Positions 1 to 7,551 of a DNA stretch of 64,000 nt are shown here, piece by piece (position 1 is the stretch's first letter; every line of letters starts with the position of its first letter). Below the pieces are notes generated by a model, which was given only the letters and a program-made list of their open reading frames with translations, ran no database searches and was not told the origin of the DNA. Origin of the DNA: Polymorphobacter megasporae. Lineage in GTDB: Bacteria; Pseudomonadota; Alphaproteobacteria; Sphingomonadales; Sphingomonadaceae. Position numbers and translations under genes: made by a program. Location of the stretch: contig NZ_CP081849.1 in assembly GCF_018982885.2 (NCBI RefSeq), positions 248,001-312,000 of the forward strand. Reading direction: 5' to 3'.

Positions 1-146
1 CGACGAGCCAGTGCGGCGACGAGGGCGGTGCCGTTGAAGTCGAGATCGATCATGATGCCAAGCGTGCTCGGAAGCTTGCCGAGGTCGGCCTCGGCGACGT
101 CGCGGCAATCATCTGAACGGTCATGAGAGTCTCTCCGGTCGAGCAC
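1..146 (-). CDS. partial unknown protein, runs off the window
   Basis: A reverse-strand frame is open from a GTG at 144-146 to the window edge and reads about 48 residues. It begins 18 bases after the stop of the primase gene, so it would be the next gene in the same operon. The translated piece is acidic and then hydrophobic (DVAEADLGKLPSTLGIM is legible) and matches no family I recognise. An ATG at 122-124 lies in another frame that stops after 24 codons, so the GTG frame is the better candidate. The start and even the coding status are uncertain because so little is visible. Confidence 0.35.
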   Translation of the reverse strand, partial: MLDRRDSHDRSDDCRDVAEADLGKLPSTLGIMIDLDFNGTALVAALAR

Positions 147-163
147 GCGCCGCCATGGCCGGC

Positions 164-1054
164 TCAATCCGGCGCAGCCCCCTCCCCTCTCCCGGCCATC
201 AGCACGTCCGCCCAGTCATTGTGCGCCGAAGGTGGCCAGATAACATCGATTGTCCGTCCATCGCTGTGTTGGCCATCAAGTGCGAGTTGCGCGGCGCGCG
301 CGCCGCCGGCGTCGTTGTCGGCGAGGATGACGAGGCGTTCAACACGCGGCGGGATTGTAACCAAGCCAAAGCGCTCGTTGCCGAGCACCGCCCACACCGG
401 GATGCAGTGGATTTTGCTGGCAGCCAGGGCGGTCTCAATGCCCTCGGCGAGGCCGAGCACGCGAGTGGCCACACCGATGCGCACCGCACCGGCACCGGGC
501 ACCGCGAGCAGTCGTTTGGGGTTATCGAAAGCGGCCTTGGATCCAGTTCCGCTGTTGAGGAACGTCCGGTGGACGGCAACGAGCCCGCTATCATCTCGAA
601 CGGCGGCGACCATCGCCGGGTGAAAGGCGGCGTCCGCGCCGCTCCCGAGCTGAACGCGGGGGTGAAAGCGGATTTGGGCGCTCCGCGAGACGAGGCCGCG
701 CGACTCAAGATAGATTGCGGCGGGTGATCCTGATAGGGTGCGGGCGCCGATCCACAATCGCTCGGCAAGCGGCTGCAGATTGTAGGGCTCGACGCGCTGC
801 CGCTCGTGGCTCGTCTTGACACCACCGCTGTCGAGCGCTCGTAGCTCCTTCAGGACATCGATCGCGTTGCAGCCGGCGAAGCAGTGGACGAGCAGCGTGG
901 TGTCGCCGAGTCTGACCGACAGGCTCGGACTACTGTCGTCGTGTGCCGGGCAGCGGCACATGCCGCCGCGCGCCGTCCATTTTCCGCCGAGCTGGTCGAC
1001 GATTGAACGAGCTTGTTGTTCAAGCTCAACATGGGAGACGGTCGCACGGTTCAC
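164..1054 (-). CDS. Toprim-domain plasmid DNA primase
   Basis: 296 residues. An N-terminal CHC2-type zinc finger is visible (C33, C35, H38, then C58 and C62 in HCFAGC). A C-terminal Toprim domain follows, with an EGIE motif near residues 204-207 and DNDAGG at 246-251, the acidic residues that bind magnesium. This is the layout of small plasmid-borne primases that make RNA primers for plasmid or conjugative DNA synthesis; no helicase domain is present. The GTG start overlaps the stop of the upstream HD gene as GTGA and has GGAG seven bases upstream, so it is preferred over an in-frame ATG at 1129. The family call is firm; the replication role is inferred from the family and the plasmid setting. 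Confidence 0.85.
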   Translation of the reverse strand: MNRATVSHVELEQQARSIVDQLGGKWTARGGMCRCPAHDDSSPSLSVRLGDTTLLVHCFAGCNAIDVLKELRALDSGGVKTSHERQRVEPYNLQPLAERLWIGARTLSGSPAAIYLESRGLVSRSAQIRFHPRVQLGSGADAAFHPAMVAAVRDDSGLVAVHRTFLNSGTGSKAAFDNPKRLLAVPGAGAVRIGVATRVLGLAEGIETALAASKIHCIPVWAVLGNERFGLVTIPPRVERLVILADNDAGGARAAQLALDGQHSDGRTIDVIWPPSAHNDWADVLMAGRGEGAAPD

Positions 1055-1701
1055 GACCAGACTCCGGCGCGGGCAAGCTCGAGCGTGAATCGTGACAGCC
1101 ATTCTGCTGCCGCATATTCGCTCGTCCACGGTTCCCAGGCGACATAGGTTCCGCGATCGATCCCATAAATGAGCGGATCTCGGCCAAGCGGCTCGTCTGC
1201 AATGTTCAAGGTGGTGCTGATCTGTTCGGGCGACCAGCGAACCACGTGAAGCGCCTCGCTCGCTGCTGCGCGGCGATCGGCCAACTTGTGAAGGCGGCGC
1301 TCCTCGGTCGTCAACGCGGGTAATTTGTAGCGTTCAGCGATCCTGGCTGTCAGCCGAGCGCAGAGTTGAGCGAACGGCGCGCCGAGGAACTGCTTGAGTG
1401 GGTACACGCAGTCCCATCCGATCAGCCCCTCCTCTGCATCGTGGACCAATTCGTAAAGCGCGAGCTCGGGCGATAGCGGGCCGTCAAGCTCCCGAATTGC
1501 AAGTACGGTGAGACAGTGCTGAGCGACCGACAGTGGGTTCTTCCACGCCGAATGACCACCCCACCGGTATGTTCGCGATAGACCGACCGCGAGGTCATTG
1601 TTCGACCAGCTCATCGGCGACGGATCGACGAGGTCGATTACGTTTCCGCTTGGCAGCAGCACATAGGGCCGCACGATCGGCTCCTGATCATTGTCAATCA
1701 T
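1051..1701 (-). CDS. HD-domain phosphohydrolase
   Basis: 216 residues. The HD signature is visible: a histidine in AQHCLTV near residue 62, and HDAEEGLIGWD with H87 and D88. This is the pattern of YfbR-like or phage-type HD nucleotidases, metal-dependent enzymes that remove phosphate from (deoxy)nucleoside monophosphates. The start at 1701 is chosen because AAGGA lies seven bases upstream; a longer frame reaches 1923 but has no such site and would intrude on the promoter region of the divergent transglycosylase gene. Its stop overlaps the start of the Toprim primase by four bases, so the two are probably translated together. A link to nucleotide supply for plasmid replication is plausible but is inference. 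Confidence 0.75.
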   Translation of the reverse strand: MIDNDQEPIVRPYVLLPSGNVIDLVDPSPMSWSNNDLAVGLSRTYRWGGHSAWKNPLSVAQHCLTVLAIRELDGPLSPELALYELVHDAEEGLIGWDCVYPLKQFLGAPFAQLCARLTARIAERYKLPALTTEERRLHKLADRRAAASEALHVVRWSPEQISTTLNIADEPLGRDPLIYGIDRGTYVAWEPWTSEYAAAEWLSRFTLELARAGVWS

Positions 1702-1837
1702 CCAATATTCCTTGTCGTTCGCAGGGTCGCTAAAAACAGGCCCCCTCCCCTCTAATTTCTGACAGTTGACCGGCAACTGGGCGAATTTTGCTATTCTGAC
1801 CCTTGACGAATGCAAGACGTGAGAAGATTCTTGAGCA

Positions 1838-2596
1838 ATGCAGGTGAGGCATCTTGCCGTCTTAGGACTGCTGGCGGGGACGGCGCACGCTGGCACCGTC
1901 AGCTCGGTAACTTTTGACGGCACCGCGCCGACTGAGATTGCGCGCGCGAATGGAGTTGAGTCGCGATCGACCGGCGACTTTGTCGTCTATCAACACGGTT
2001 CATGGGCGGTGCCAGCGTCAGCGGACGTTTCTGCTCGCGCAGAAGGGCGCAGCGACGCCAGCGACGCATCGGCCACGTTGAGTTGCGCGAAACGGCCAGC
2101 TGCGCCGCATCGTGGGCTTGCGGCAGCGACGATTGCCGGTCGCTTAGCGTACTGGCCGCTGGTCCGCGACGCCGAGTGCCGCCACGCGCTGCCCGCCGGG
2201 CTGCTCGACGCTTTGGTAATGCAGGAATCGCGTTACCGACCGTCCGAGGTCAGCGCCGCCGGTGCCGGCGGACTGACGCAGCTGATGCCGCAAACCGCAA
2301 ATGACCTCGGCGTTATCGACCGCTTCGATCCGGCCGCGAATATCGAAGGCGGTGCGCGTTATTTGCGATCGATGATCGACCGCTACCAATCCGTGCCGCT
2401 CGCCCTTGCCGCGTACAATGCCGGACGCGGTGCGGTCGATCGCTGGCGCGGTATCCCGCTCAACCATGAGACGCCGAGCTATGTCGAGAAGATACTCGGC
2501 TACTTCAATGAGGTTACACCGGCCCCGCAGCTAAACTTGCCGGCGCTCGTATCGCATGCCGTGTCGATGTCATTTGAGCTACACACGCAATATTGA
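1838..2596 (+). CDS. lytic transglycosylase, VirB1-like
   Basis: 252 residues. A short signal peptide ends near residue 18 (GTAHA), then a low-complexity stretch, then an SLT/goose-lysozyme-like domain from about residue 105. The catalytic glutamate is E130 in MQESRY. The family motifs GLTQLMP and LALAAYNAGRGAV follow. Such enzymes cleave peptidoglycan in the periplasm; on plasmids they usually open the wall for a type IV secretion or conjugation channel. No other conjugation gene is in the window, so a conjugative role is only inferred. The gene diverges from the HD/primase operon, and the 136 bases between 1702 and 1837 must hold promoters for both directions. Confidence 0.85.
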   Translation: MQVRHLAVLGLLAGTAHAGTVSSVTFDGTAPTEIARANGVESRSTGDFVVYQHGSWAVPASADVSARAEGRSDASDASATLSCAKRPAAPHRGLAAATIAGRLAYWPLVRDAECRHALPAGLLDALVMQESRYRPSEVSAAGAGGLTQLMPQTANDLGVIDRFDPAANIEGGARYLRSMIDRYQSVPLALAAYNAGRGAVDRWRGIPLNHETPSYVEKILGYFNEVTPAPQLNLPALVSHAVSMSFELHTQY

Positions 2597-2946
2597 GATC
2601 GTCGTTAGTCTGACCAGGCCCCAATGCGTTTGCGCATGCTACAAGAAACTTTCGGGGAAAAGTCTATCCGGTATTACGAATACCACTCTCTAAGGTACGC
2701 TGTCGGTCGACAGAGACAGCGTGCACGCGTGACCTGCTTTACCAGTCGAAGCTAAATACTGCGGATCCGGCGTCAGGATGTCCTTTTTTGGCCCTGCAGC
2801 AACTGTCGGCAAAACTCAGCGAATTCGGCCTCTGGTGCCAGGTCGAGCCAGTATCGCAGTCGAGTTAGGTCTCGCTTTTCGGACAGGCAATCGCTCGTCT
2901 TCGCATTGCCTAGGTAGATTGATAATCCGCCTCAGAGCATCGAAAA
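2597..2946. other. non-coding gap between convergent genes, with two small hairpins
   Basis: No convincing gene here. It separates the ends of the transglycosylase gene and repA. Two inverted repeats are visible: GGTATT/AATACC with a three-base loop at 2670-2684, and CGCTGTC/GACAGCG at 2698-2721 with a ten-base loop. Neither is followed by a T-run, so calling them terminators would be a guess; their place between convergent genes fits transcription termination or mRNA 3-prime-end protection. Confidence 0.4.
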
Positions 2947-4239
2947 CTATACCGGTCCGCGTCGCTCGGCATAACTGACGCAGAACATCCGAAAGGATTT
3001 CTCCAGACGCGGGCCTGACAGCATCGGCAGCTTCTCGCCAACTTGGTTGCGATACGCACCTGCGATCGAGTCGACGTCGTAACCACCGCCATGTTCGCGT
3101 GCGATCTGACGAAACAGACGCTCCGCGTCGCCGCCAAAGGACAACGAGCCGCTCGGAAATGCCGCGGGCAGTACTGGCGGTTGAGGAACAGCAATTGGGG
3201 TCAGGATGATATCCGCCTTGCCGCTCTCATAAGTCACTTCTTGTGGAGGTTTGACGAGGTGCAGGTGCGGCCCGACAAGACGTTTCTCGACCGGTGGCGG
3301 TGAACTCCACATTTTGATGACCGGTCCATTGAGATCGATATGCGCGTTTGGATATACGCCTGATACGAGATCCCAACTTTGCCGGATCGTGCTGCGAAAT
3401 TTGCGCGGCGATTCGGTCGCGTTCCCGAGGTGGCACGCGAGTTGTTGCCAGGACAAGAGCTGGGGGCGATCGCCACTGATGCGTTGAAGACGATAGGCAA
3501 AGTAGGTGTAGAGATCGAGCGCGGTTGGATTGTTCTTCAACTCTCGGATTGCTGCCTCATTGAGCGGGACAGCGTGTTCGCGCAGATGTTCGAAGAACGC
3601 ATCGGCGAGACGGATTTCCTTGATGAACTGTCCGTCCTTCCCCCTCAAGCCAGCATACTCATTCGCCAGCTTAACCTCCTTGACCGCAAAGGCCGCGTCG
3701 TCCGAGGCATTGTCGTCCCAGCGGATCATCCACTCACAGGCCAACAAGCGCTCTAACTGGCCCCGAAGCAGACTGGCGGTACCCCGTGAGCCGTGCGTCG
3801 CCTTTTCATAGCCGAGTCGGCGCAACCATTCGGCGAAGCTACCGCCAAGATAGACGTCGCGCGATCCGGTACGAACTGCTTCTGACATGATGTAAATAAG
3901 GATCACGCGAGGGTAAGACCCGAATGGCACCCCGAGGCTTTGCAGCGTCATCTCGCCGTCAATGCGGCGCAAGACAGGCTTTGGTGTGATCGCAAGCGTA
4001 TATCGACCGTCCTGGCGAATGATTGGCGCCATCTCGTCTTTTGGACGACGTGCGGGCAGCGACATGGCACACAGCGCCGAATGCAGATAGGCGGGTACGA
4101 GATCGGCGTCGTTGACGGCGCGCATCGCATCGAAAATCAACGTATGGCCGGCTCGCTGTGCCTCGAGACGAAGCGCTGGCGGATCCGTTACCGTGAGTTG
4201 CCGAGCATAACGCTGTCCGATCGGCAGTTCAAATTGCAT
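2947..4239 (-). CDS. repA: plasmid replication initiator protein A (RPA family)
   Basis: 430 residues. The sequence matches the replication initiator protein A family of alphaproteobacterial plasmids: an N-terminal region with SLPARRPKDEMAPIIR, the stretch VPFGSYPRVILIYIMSEAV, and a winged-helix-rich middle including NPTALDLYTYFAYRLQ. It should bind the iterons just upstream and load the host replication machinery. The ATG at 4239 is chosen because AAGG lies seven bases upstream; an in-frame ATG at 4275 lacks a site. It diverges from parA across about 490 bases holding the iteron array. One inverted iteron copy lies about 110 bases from the start codon, a likely site for autorepression. Confidence 0.9.
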   Translation of the reverse strand: MQFELPIGQRYARQLTVTDPPALRLEAQRAGHTLIFDAMRAVNDADLVPAYLHSALCAMSLPARRPKDEMAPIIRQDGRYTLAITPKPVLRRIDGEMTLQSLGVPFGSYPRVILIYIMSEAVRTGSRDVYLGGSFAEWLRRLGYEKATHGSRGTASLLRGQLERLLACEWMIRWDDNASDDAAFAVKEVKLANEYAGLRGKDGQFIKEIRLADAFFEHLREHAVPLNEAAIRELKNNPTALDLYTYFAYRLQRISGDRPQLLSWQQLACHLGNATESPRKFRSTIRQSWDLVSGVYPNAHIDLNGPVIKMWSSPPPVEKRLVGPHLHLVKPPQEVTYESGKADIILTPIAVPQPPVLPAAFPSGSLSFGGDAERLFRQIAREHGGGYDVDSIAGAYRNQVGEKLPMLSGPRLEKSFRMFCVSYAERRGPV

Positions 4240-4351
4240 GGCCCCACCTTGGCTGTTCGCCGCGAATAGGACCACACAACGTTACAAAAGGCGGTTTGGC
4301 AAGCCTCTTGGCGATTTTGAGGGCAGAAGGGGTCTAGAACTACCAAATGTC

Positions 4352-4645
4352 GGGCTGATGTCGGTACGCTCGATCGAGTGGCTTTCGAGGTTTGCGATTC
4401 GGTTTCTTCATCGACCTGACCCCTGCCCTATCGGAATCCTATCGGAAAAGACTCTATAGGAGTGTGTACCGACATCAGCCAGTTACCCTAGATCGAGTGC
4501 ACCGACATCAGCCCTCGAAGCCTGTGGATAGAACCAACATCAGCCTTGGCACCCCGTCGTCTAAAGCGAGCGTACCAAGATCAGCCCTTCGCGGCGGGTT
4601 GGTGGCGACGTCAGCCGTTCTTGGCCAGGCGTACTAACATCGGCC
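4352..4645. repeat. iteron array, probable origin of vegetative replication (oriV)
   Basis: Seven copies of a 15-base motif with consensus GTACCGACATCAGCC. One is inverted at 4353-4367. Six are direct at 4466-4480, 4499-4513, 4531-4545, 4572-4586, 4602-4616 and 4631-4645. The start-to-start spacings of the direct copies are 33, 32, 41, 30 and 29 bases, near three helical turns apart from one gap. The later copies are more degenerate (GACGTCAGCC, AACATCGGCC). The region lies between divergent repA and parA, has a DnaA-like box inside it and two direct copies of CCTATCGGAA at 4427-4447. Binding of RepA here is inferred from the arrangement. Confidence 0.85.
4523..4531 (-). promoter_or_regulatory. 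DnaA box, one mismatch
   Basis: The reverse strand reads CTATCCACA, eight of nine bases matching the consensus TTATCCACA. It lies between the third and fourth iterons, a usual place for host DnaA to assist an iteron origin. Confidence 0.55.
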
Positions 4646-4730
4646 ATGAGATTGGCGAAATAGACTCAGTTCCGCGTGACTTGGCACTTTTATGGCGCTA
4701 GGGCTTTTCAAACTGCCAAACGGGGACCTT

Positions 4731-5939
4731 ATGCCTGACGCCTTTTCGAGCTTTGGGGGGCATGACGACATCACTGACCTCTACGATGCTGCGCAGAATG
4801 TCCTCGGGCAGCTGCGGGCCAGCGGACTCGATGCTGCGACCGGAACGAAGCAAGCTCCCCGCTTCGCGATTTCGAAAGCAGCTGAGATGGTCGGTCGCGG
4901 CGCGTCGGCGATCCGCGAAGCGGAGAAAGACGGGCGGTTACCGGCGCGCGAGCGAACTTCGACCAATCGTCGTGTCGGCTATACGCTTGCGGACATCAAT
5001 CATATGCGCGGCGTTTTCGGGACGCGGGTATCGCGCGAGCGAACTGACCCGCTTTCGATTGTAGCTGTGCAGAATTTCAAGGGCGGCGTTGGTAAGTCCA
5101 CCATCGCCGTGCACCTGGCCCAATATCTGGCAATGCGCGGCTATCGCGTTCTGCTGATGGATTGCGATAGTCAGGCCTCATCGACGATGTTGTTCGGCAT
5201 TGTGCCCGACACCGATCTCGGCGACGAGGACACCCTTTACGGCTATCTGCACGACGACGGCATCGTTGGTCTCAGGCCGTTGCTGCGACGCACGCATTTC
5301 GATAATCTCTGGCTGCTGCCGGCGAACCTAAAGCTTTACAACGCCGAATACGAGATCGCGGCAGAGATCGCTCGGCGCGGTCGCGACGGGTTCGCTTTCA
5401 TCGACAAGATTGGCGAGGCGATCGAGACTGTTGCCGATGACTTCGACATTGTCATTCTCGATCCGCCGCCGGCACTGGGCATGATCTCGCTCGCAGTGCT
5501 TACCGCCGCCAACGCGATGATCATTCCCATGCCTCCAAGCATGATCGACTTCTCGTCGACTGCGTCCTTTCTCAGCATGCTGGCAACCACTATGAAACAG
5601 CTCGAGGAACTGCGGGGGAAGCGCCCGATTTACAACTTCGTCAGGTTGGTTGCGAGCAAGGCCGACGACGGTAAATCGATGCACCGCGAGATCATGAAAA
5701 TGGCGCAGCGGCTTTTTGGGGCCGCCATGCTGCGGGCCAGCCTGAAGGATTCTGCCGAGATCGACAACGCGAGTTCGCGCCTTAGCACTGTCTACGAGCT
5801 CGAGCGTCCGATCACGAGCCATGAGGTTCACGCTCGCTGCATCGGCCACCTTAATGCGGTCAATCGCGAGATCGAAATCGAGATCAGAAGGACGTGGCCG
5901 AGCCATGAGGCGGCCTTGCGCCGCGAGGGGGCGCTATGA
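4731..5939 (+). CDS. parA: ParA-type partition ATPase with N-terminal HTH
   Basis: 402 residues. A MerR-like helix-turn-helix lies near residues 45-95 (ISKAAEMVGRGASAIR, then YTLADINHMR). The deviant Walker A motif KGGVGKS is at 117-123, MDCDSQAS follows at 143-150, and a Walker B-like VILDPPPALG comes later. Large ParA proteins of this layout (type Ia) move plasmid copies over the nucleoid with ParB and repress their own operon through the HTH. The ATG at 4731 has GGGGA a few bases upstream; an ATG at 4692 is also in frame but lacks a site. The iterons end 85 bases upstream, so replication and partition promoters are close together. Confidence 0.92.
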   Translation: MPDAFSSFGGHDDITDLYDAAQNVLGQLRASGLDAATGTKQAPRFAISKAAEMVGRGASAIREAEKDGRLPARERTSTNRRVGYTLADINHMRGVFGTRVSRERTDPLSIVAVQNFKGGVGKSTIAVHLAQYLAMRGYRVLLMDCDSQASSTMLFGIVPDTDLGDEDTLYGYLHDDGIVGLRPLLRRTHFDNLWLLPANLKLYNAEYEIAAEIARRGRDGFAFIDKIGEAIETVADDFDIVILDPPPALGMISLAVLTAANAMIIPMPPSMIDFSSTASFLSMLATTMKQLEELRGKRPIYNFVRLVASKADDGKSMHREIMKMAQRLFGAAMLRASLKDSAEIDNASSRLSTVYELERPITSHEVHARCIGHLNAVNREIEIEIRRTWPSHEAALRREGAL

Positions 5940-6202
5940 GCGTTGTCGATCGACAATATTCGGGTAAGCCTCTGACGTCGCAAGCAAAACCGACGCGACA
6001 AGTGCTTCGATCTGAGTATCTGACGGTTTCGACAGCTCATGATGGTCTACAGCTGGAAAAGTCGCCTTCTGCAGCGTGCGAAGATGTCGGTATCCAACCA
6101 AAAGCTGTGTTATTACAGATACATACGTCTAAATTGTCGATCGACAATTTATCGGCGCTAGTGGACGGGCGGACGGGGCAGGGAGCACAGTATGGGAAAT
6201 AA
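5936..6202 (+). CDS. possible small protein between parA and parB
   Basis: An 88-codon frame whose ATG overlaps the parA stop as ATGA and whose end overlaps the parB start by eleven bases. The tight fit favours coupled translation. The product (begins MSVVDRQYSGK) has no domain I recognise and an undistinguished composition. The frame is also crossed by two near-identical palindromes that look like partition sites. It may therefore be only the centromere region with an open frame by chance. Codon statistics or conservation between related plasmids would decide. Confidence 0.35.
   Translation: MSVVDRQYSGKPLTSQAKPTRQVLRSEYLTVSTAHDGLQLEKSPSAACEDVGIQPKAVLLQIHTSKLSIDNLSALVDGRTGQGAQYGK
5943..5956. 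promoter_or_regulatory. parS-like palindrome, first copy
   Basis: A perfect 14-base palindrome TTGTCGATCGACAA just after the parA stop. The same core recurs at 6134-6147 within a longer palindrome, and its central ten bases recur at 7325-7334 just after parB. Palindromes repeated around par genes are typical ParB loading sites; binding is inferred. Confidence 0.6.
6131..6150. promoter_or_regulatory. parS-like palindrome, second copy, 20 bases
   Basis: A perfect 20-base palindrome, AAATTGTCGATC and its complement, centred between 6140 and 6141 and 42 bases before the parB start. It contains the whole 14-base palindrome found at 5943-5956. It is the strongest candidate for the plasmid centromere. 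Confidence 0.65.
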
Positions 6203-7208
6203 GGGATTCGGGGACCGTCTCGCCGATTCGTATGTCGAGTCGGCGCGCGATCGGCCGGCGCGCGGGGCGCTTCCGACCGATAGCGTCGTCGCAAGCCGCT
6301 CGTCGGCGTTTACCGAGCTCGCGACGGGCAAGGTTGTCAACGATCGTACCTTGTGGGTCGATCCCGCTCGCTGTCGACTGTGGGAGCATCACAATCGAGA
6401 TCAGGCGCTACTCGACGAGGTAAGTTGCGCCGACCTGATCGACAGCTTTAAAGCCGAGGGGAAACAGCGGCTTCCAGCGATCGTCAGGCGGGTTAAGGGC
6501 GATCCTGACGTCGATTTCGAAATCATCGCAGGCGCGCGTCGGCACTGGACGGTCATGTGGCTGCGATCGCATAATTATCCAAATTTCGAATTTCTCGTCA
6601 CGGTTTTGGCACTGACCGACGAGGAGGCCTTCCGGCTGGCAGACGTCGAGAATCGTGCTCGTCAAGACCTAAGCGATCTCGAGCGGGCAAGGGACTACGC
6701 CAAGGCGCTCACGTTATTTTATGGCAACAAACAAGCAGATATGGCGACCCGCCTAAACCTGCAGACGGCGTGGCTCTCACGGTTGCTCGATCTCGCAGCC
6801 TTGCCACCTGAGATTATCGCCTGCTTTGCGGATCCGCGCGAGCTGAAGGTCGAGCACGCGAAGGTCTTGGGGCCACTGTTGCGGCAGCCGCTGGCGGCGC
6901 GTAAATTGCTGGCAGAAGCACGTGACCTTGCCGATGCTCAGGCCGGGTCGCTTGCTGCAGGGCAGCCGACTATACGGCCTGCCGATATCGTTCGGCAGCT
7001 GCAGCGCGCGACACTCTCCAGATCCGTCCGCCCCGCAGCGGTGATTGTCGATGAGTGGCAAAGCAAGTCCGGTCGTCCAATGATGCGAGCGACGCGCGGG
7101 CAGACGCGAACGACGGTCGTTCTGCCAACGCGCAGCGGGGCGACGCGCGCAGATCTCGTTGCAGCTTTTGCTGAACTACTTGATCGTCTCAAGGTTGGGG
7201 AAGGCTGA
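6192..7208 (+). CDS. parB: ParB/RepB family partition protein
   Basis: 338 residues. The ParB N-terminal domain holds the nucleotide-contacting motif GARRHW at 114-119, followed by ENRARQDLSDLERA near 152-165. A central HTH region follows (NKQADMATRLNLQTAWLSRLLDLA), where a ParB should read parS. The C-terminal part is basic and probably the dimerisation domain. The protein should clamp onto the palindromes around it and stimulate ParA. Full length for the family. It follows parA in the same direction, with 252 bases between the parA stop and the parB start. Confidence 0.92.
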   Translation: MGNKGFGDRLADSYVESARDRPARGALPTDSVVASRSSAFTELATGKVVNDRTLWVDPARCRLWEHHNRDQALLDEVSCADLIDSFKAEGKQRLPAIVRRVKGDPDVDFEIIAGARRHWTVMWLRSHNYPNFEFLVTVLALTDEEAFRLADVENRARQDLSDLERARDYAKALTLFYGNKQADMATRLNLQTAWLSRLLDLAALPPEIIACFADPRELKVEHAKVLGPLLRQPLAARKLLAEARDLADAQAGSLAAGQPTIRPADIVRQLQRATLSRSVRPAAVIVDEWQSKSGRPMMRATRGQTRTTVVLPTRSGATRADLVAAFAELLDRLKVGEG

Positions 7209-7551
7209 TCTCGGTACGCATCGCTTTGGGCGGCCGGATGCATTTGGCGATGTCGCTGGTGCGCAGCACAAGGTGAAATATCAAAGAGCTGCAGCGAAAC
7301 GGCGGCAATTCGAGTAGACCGCGTGTCGATCGACCGGTTAGCCCTCTTGGCGTCCGGGTCACATACATGCACGATTCCGCCGCGAGACTAGCGGACCACG
7401 ATAGTCAGTGAGCCTGACTCGATGCAATCCCGGCAGACTAGTAATGGGGTCACCGCGGTCGCTGAGTGGCTGCGCAGAAGGGCTGTGGGCTCATGATCGC
7501 GCCGCGAAGCCCGTACCAACATCAGCCCAAAATGAGCTCGACCTTTCTAGG
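7209..7551. other. non-coding gap with a parS-like core and one orphan iteron
   Basis: No gene is supported in these 343 bases between parB and the convergent DUF1612-like gene. Two plasmid sites stand out. GTCGATCGAC at 7325-7334 is the central ten bases of the palindromes near parB. GTACCAACATCAGCCC at 7513-7528 matches the oriV iteron, about 2.9 kb from the main array. The rest shows nothing I can name. Confidence 0.55.
7513..7528 (+). repeat. orphan iteron
   Basis: GTACCAACATCAGCCC matches the iteron consensus with one base difference in the 15-base core, and most resembles the fourth copy of the oriV array. It sits downstream of parB, far from repA. It could titrate RepA, take part in handcuffing, or mark a second RepA-bound region; none of this can be told from sequence alone. 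Confidence 0.6.

Noticed and set aside
155-727. Forward frame over the primase gene
   Set aside because: The reverse strand shows a zinc finger and Toprim motifs; the forward reading has none.
4352-4645. CRISPR-like array at the iterons
   Set aside because: Repeats are 15 bases, one is inverted, and spacing varies; the setting between repA and parA explains them as iterons.
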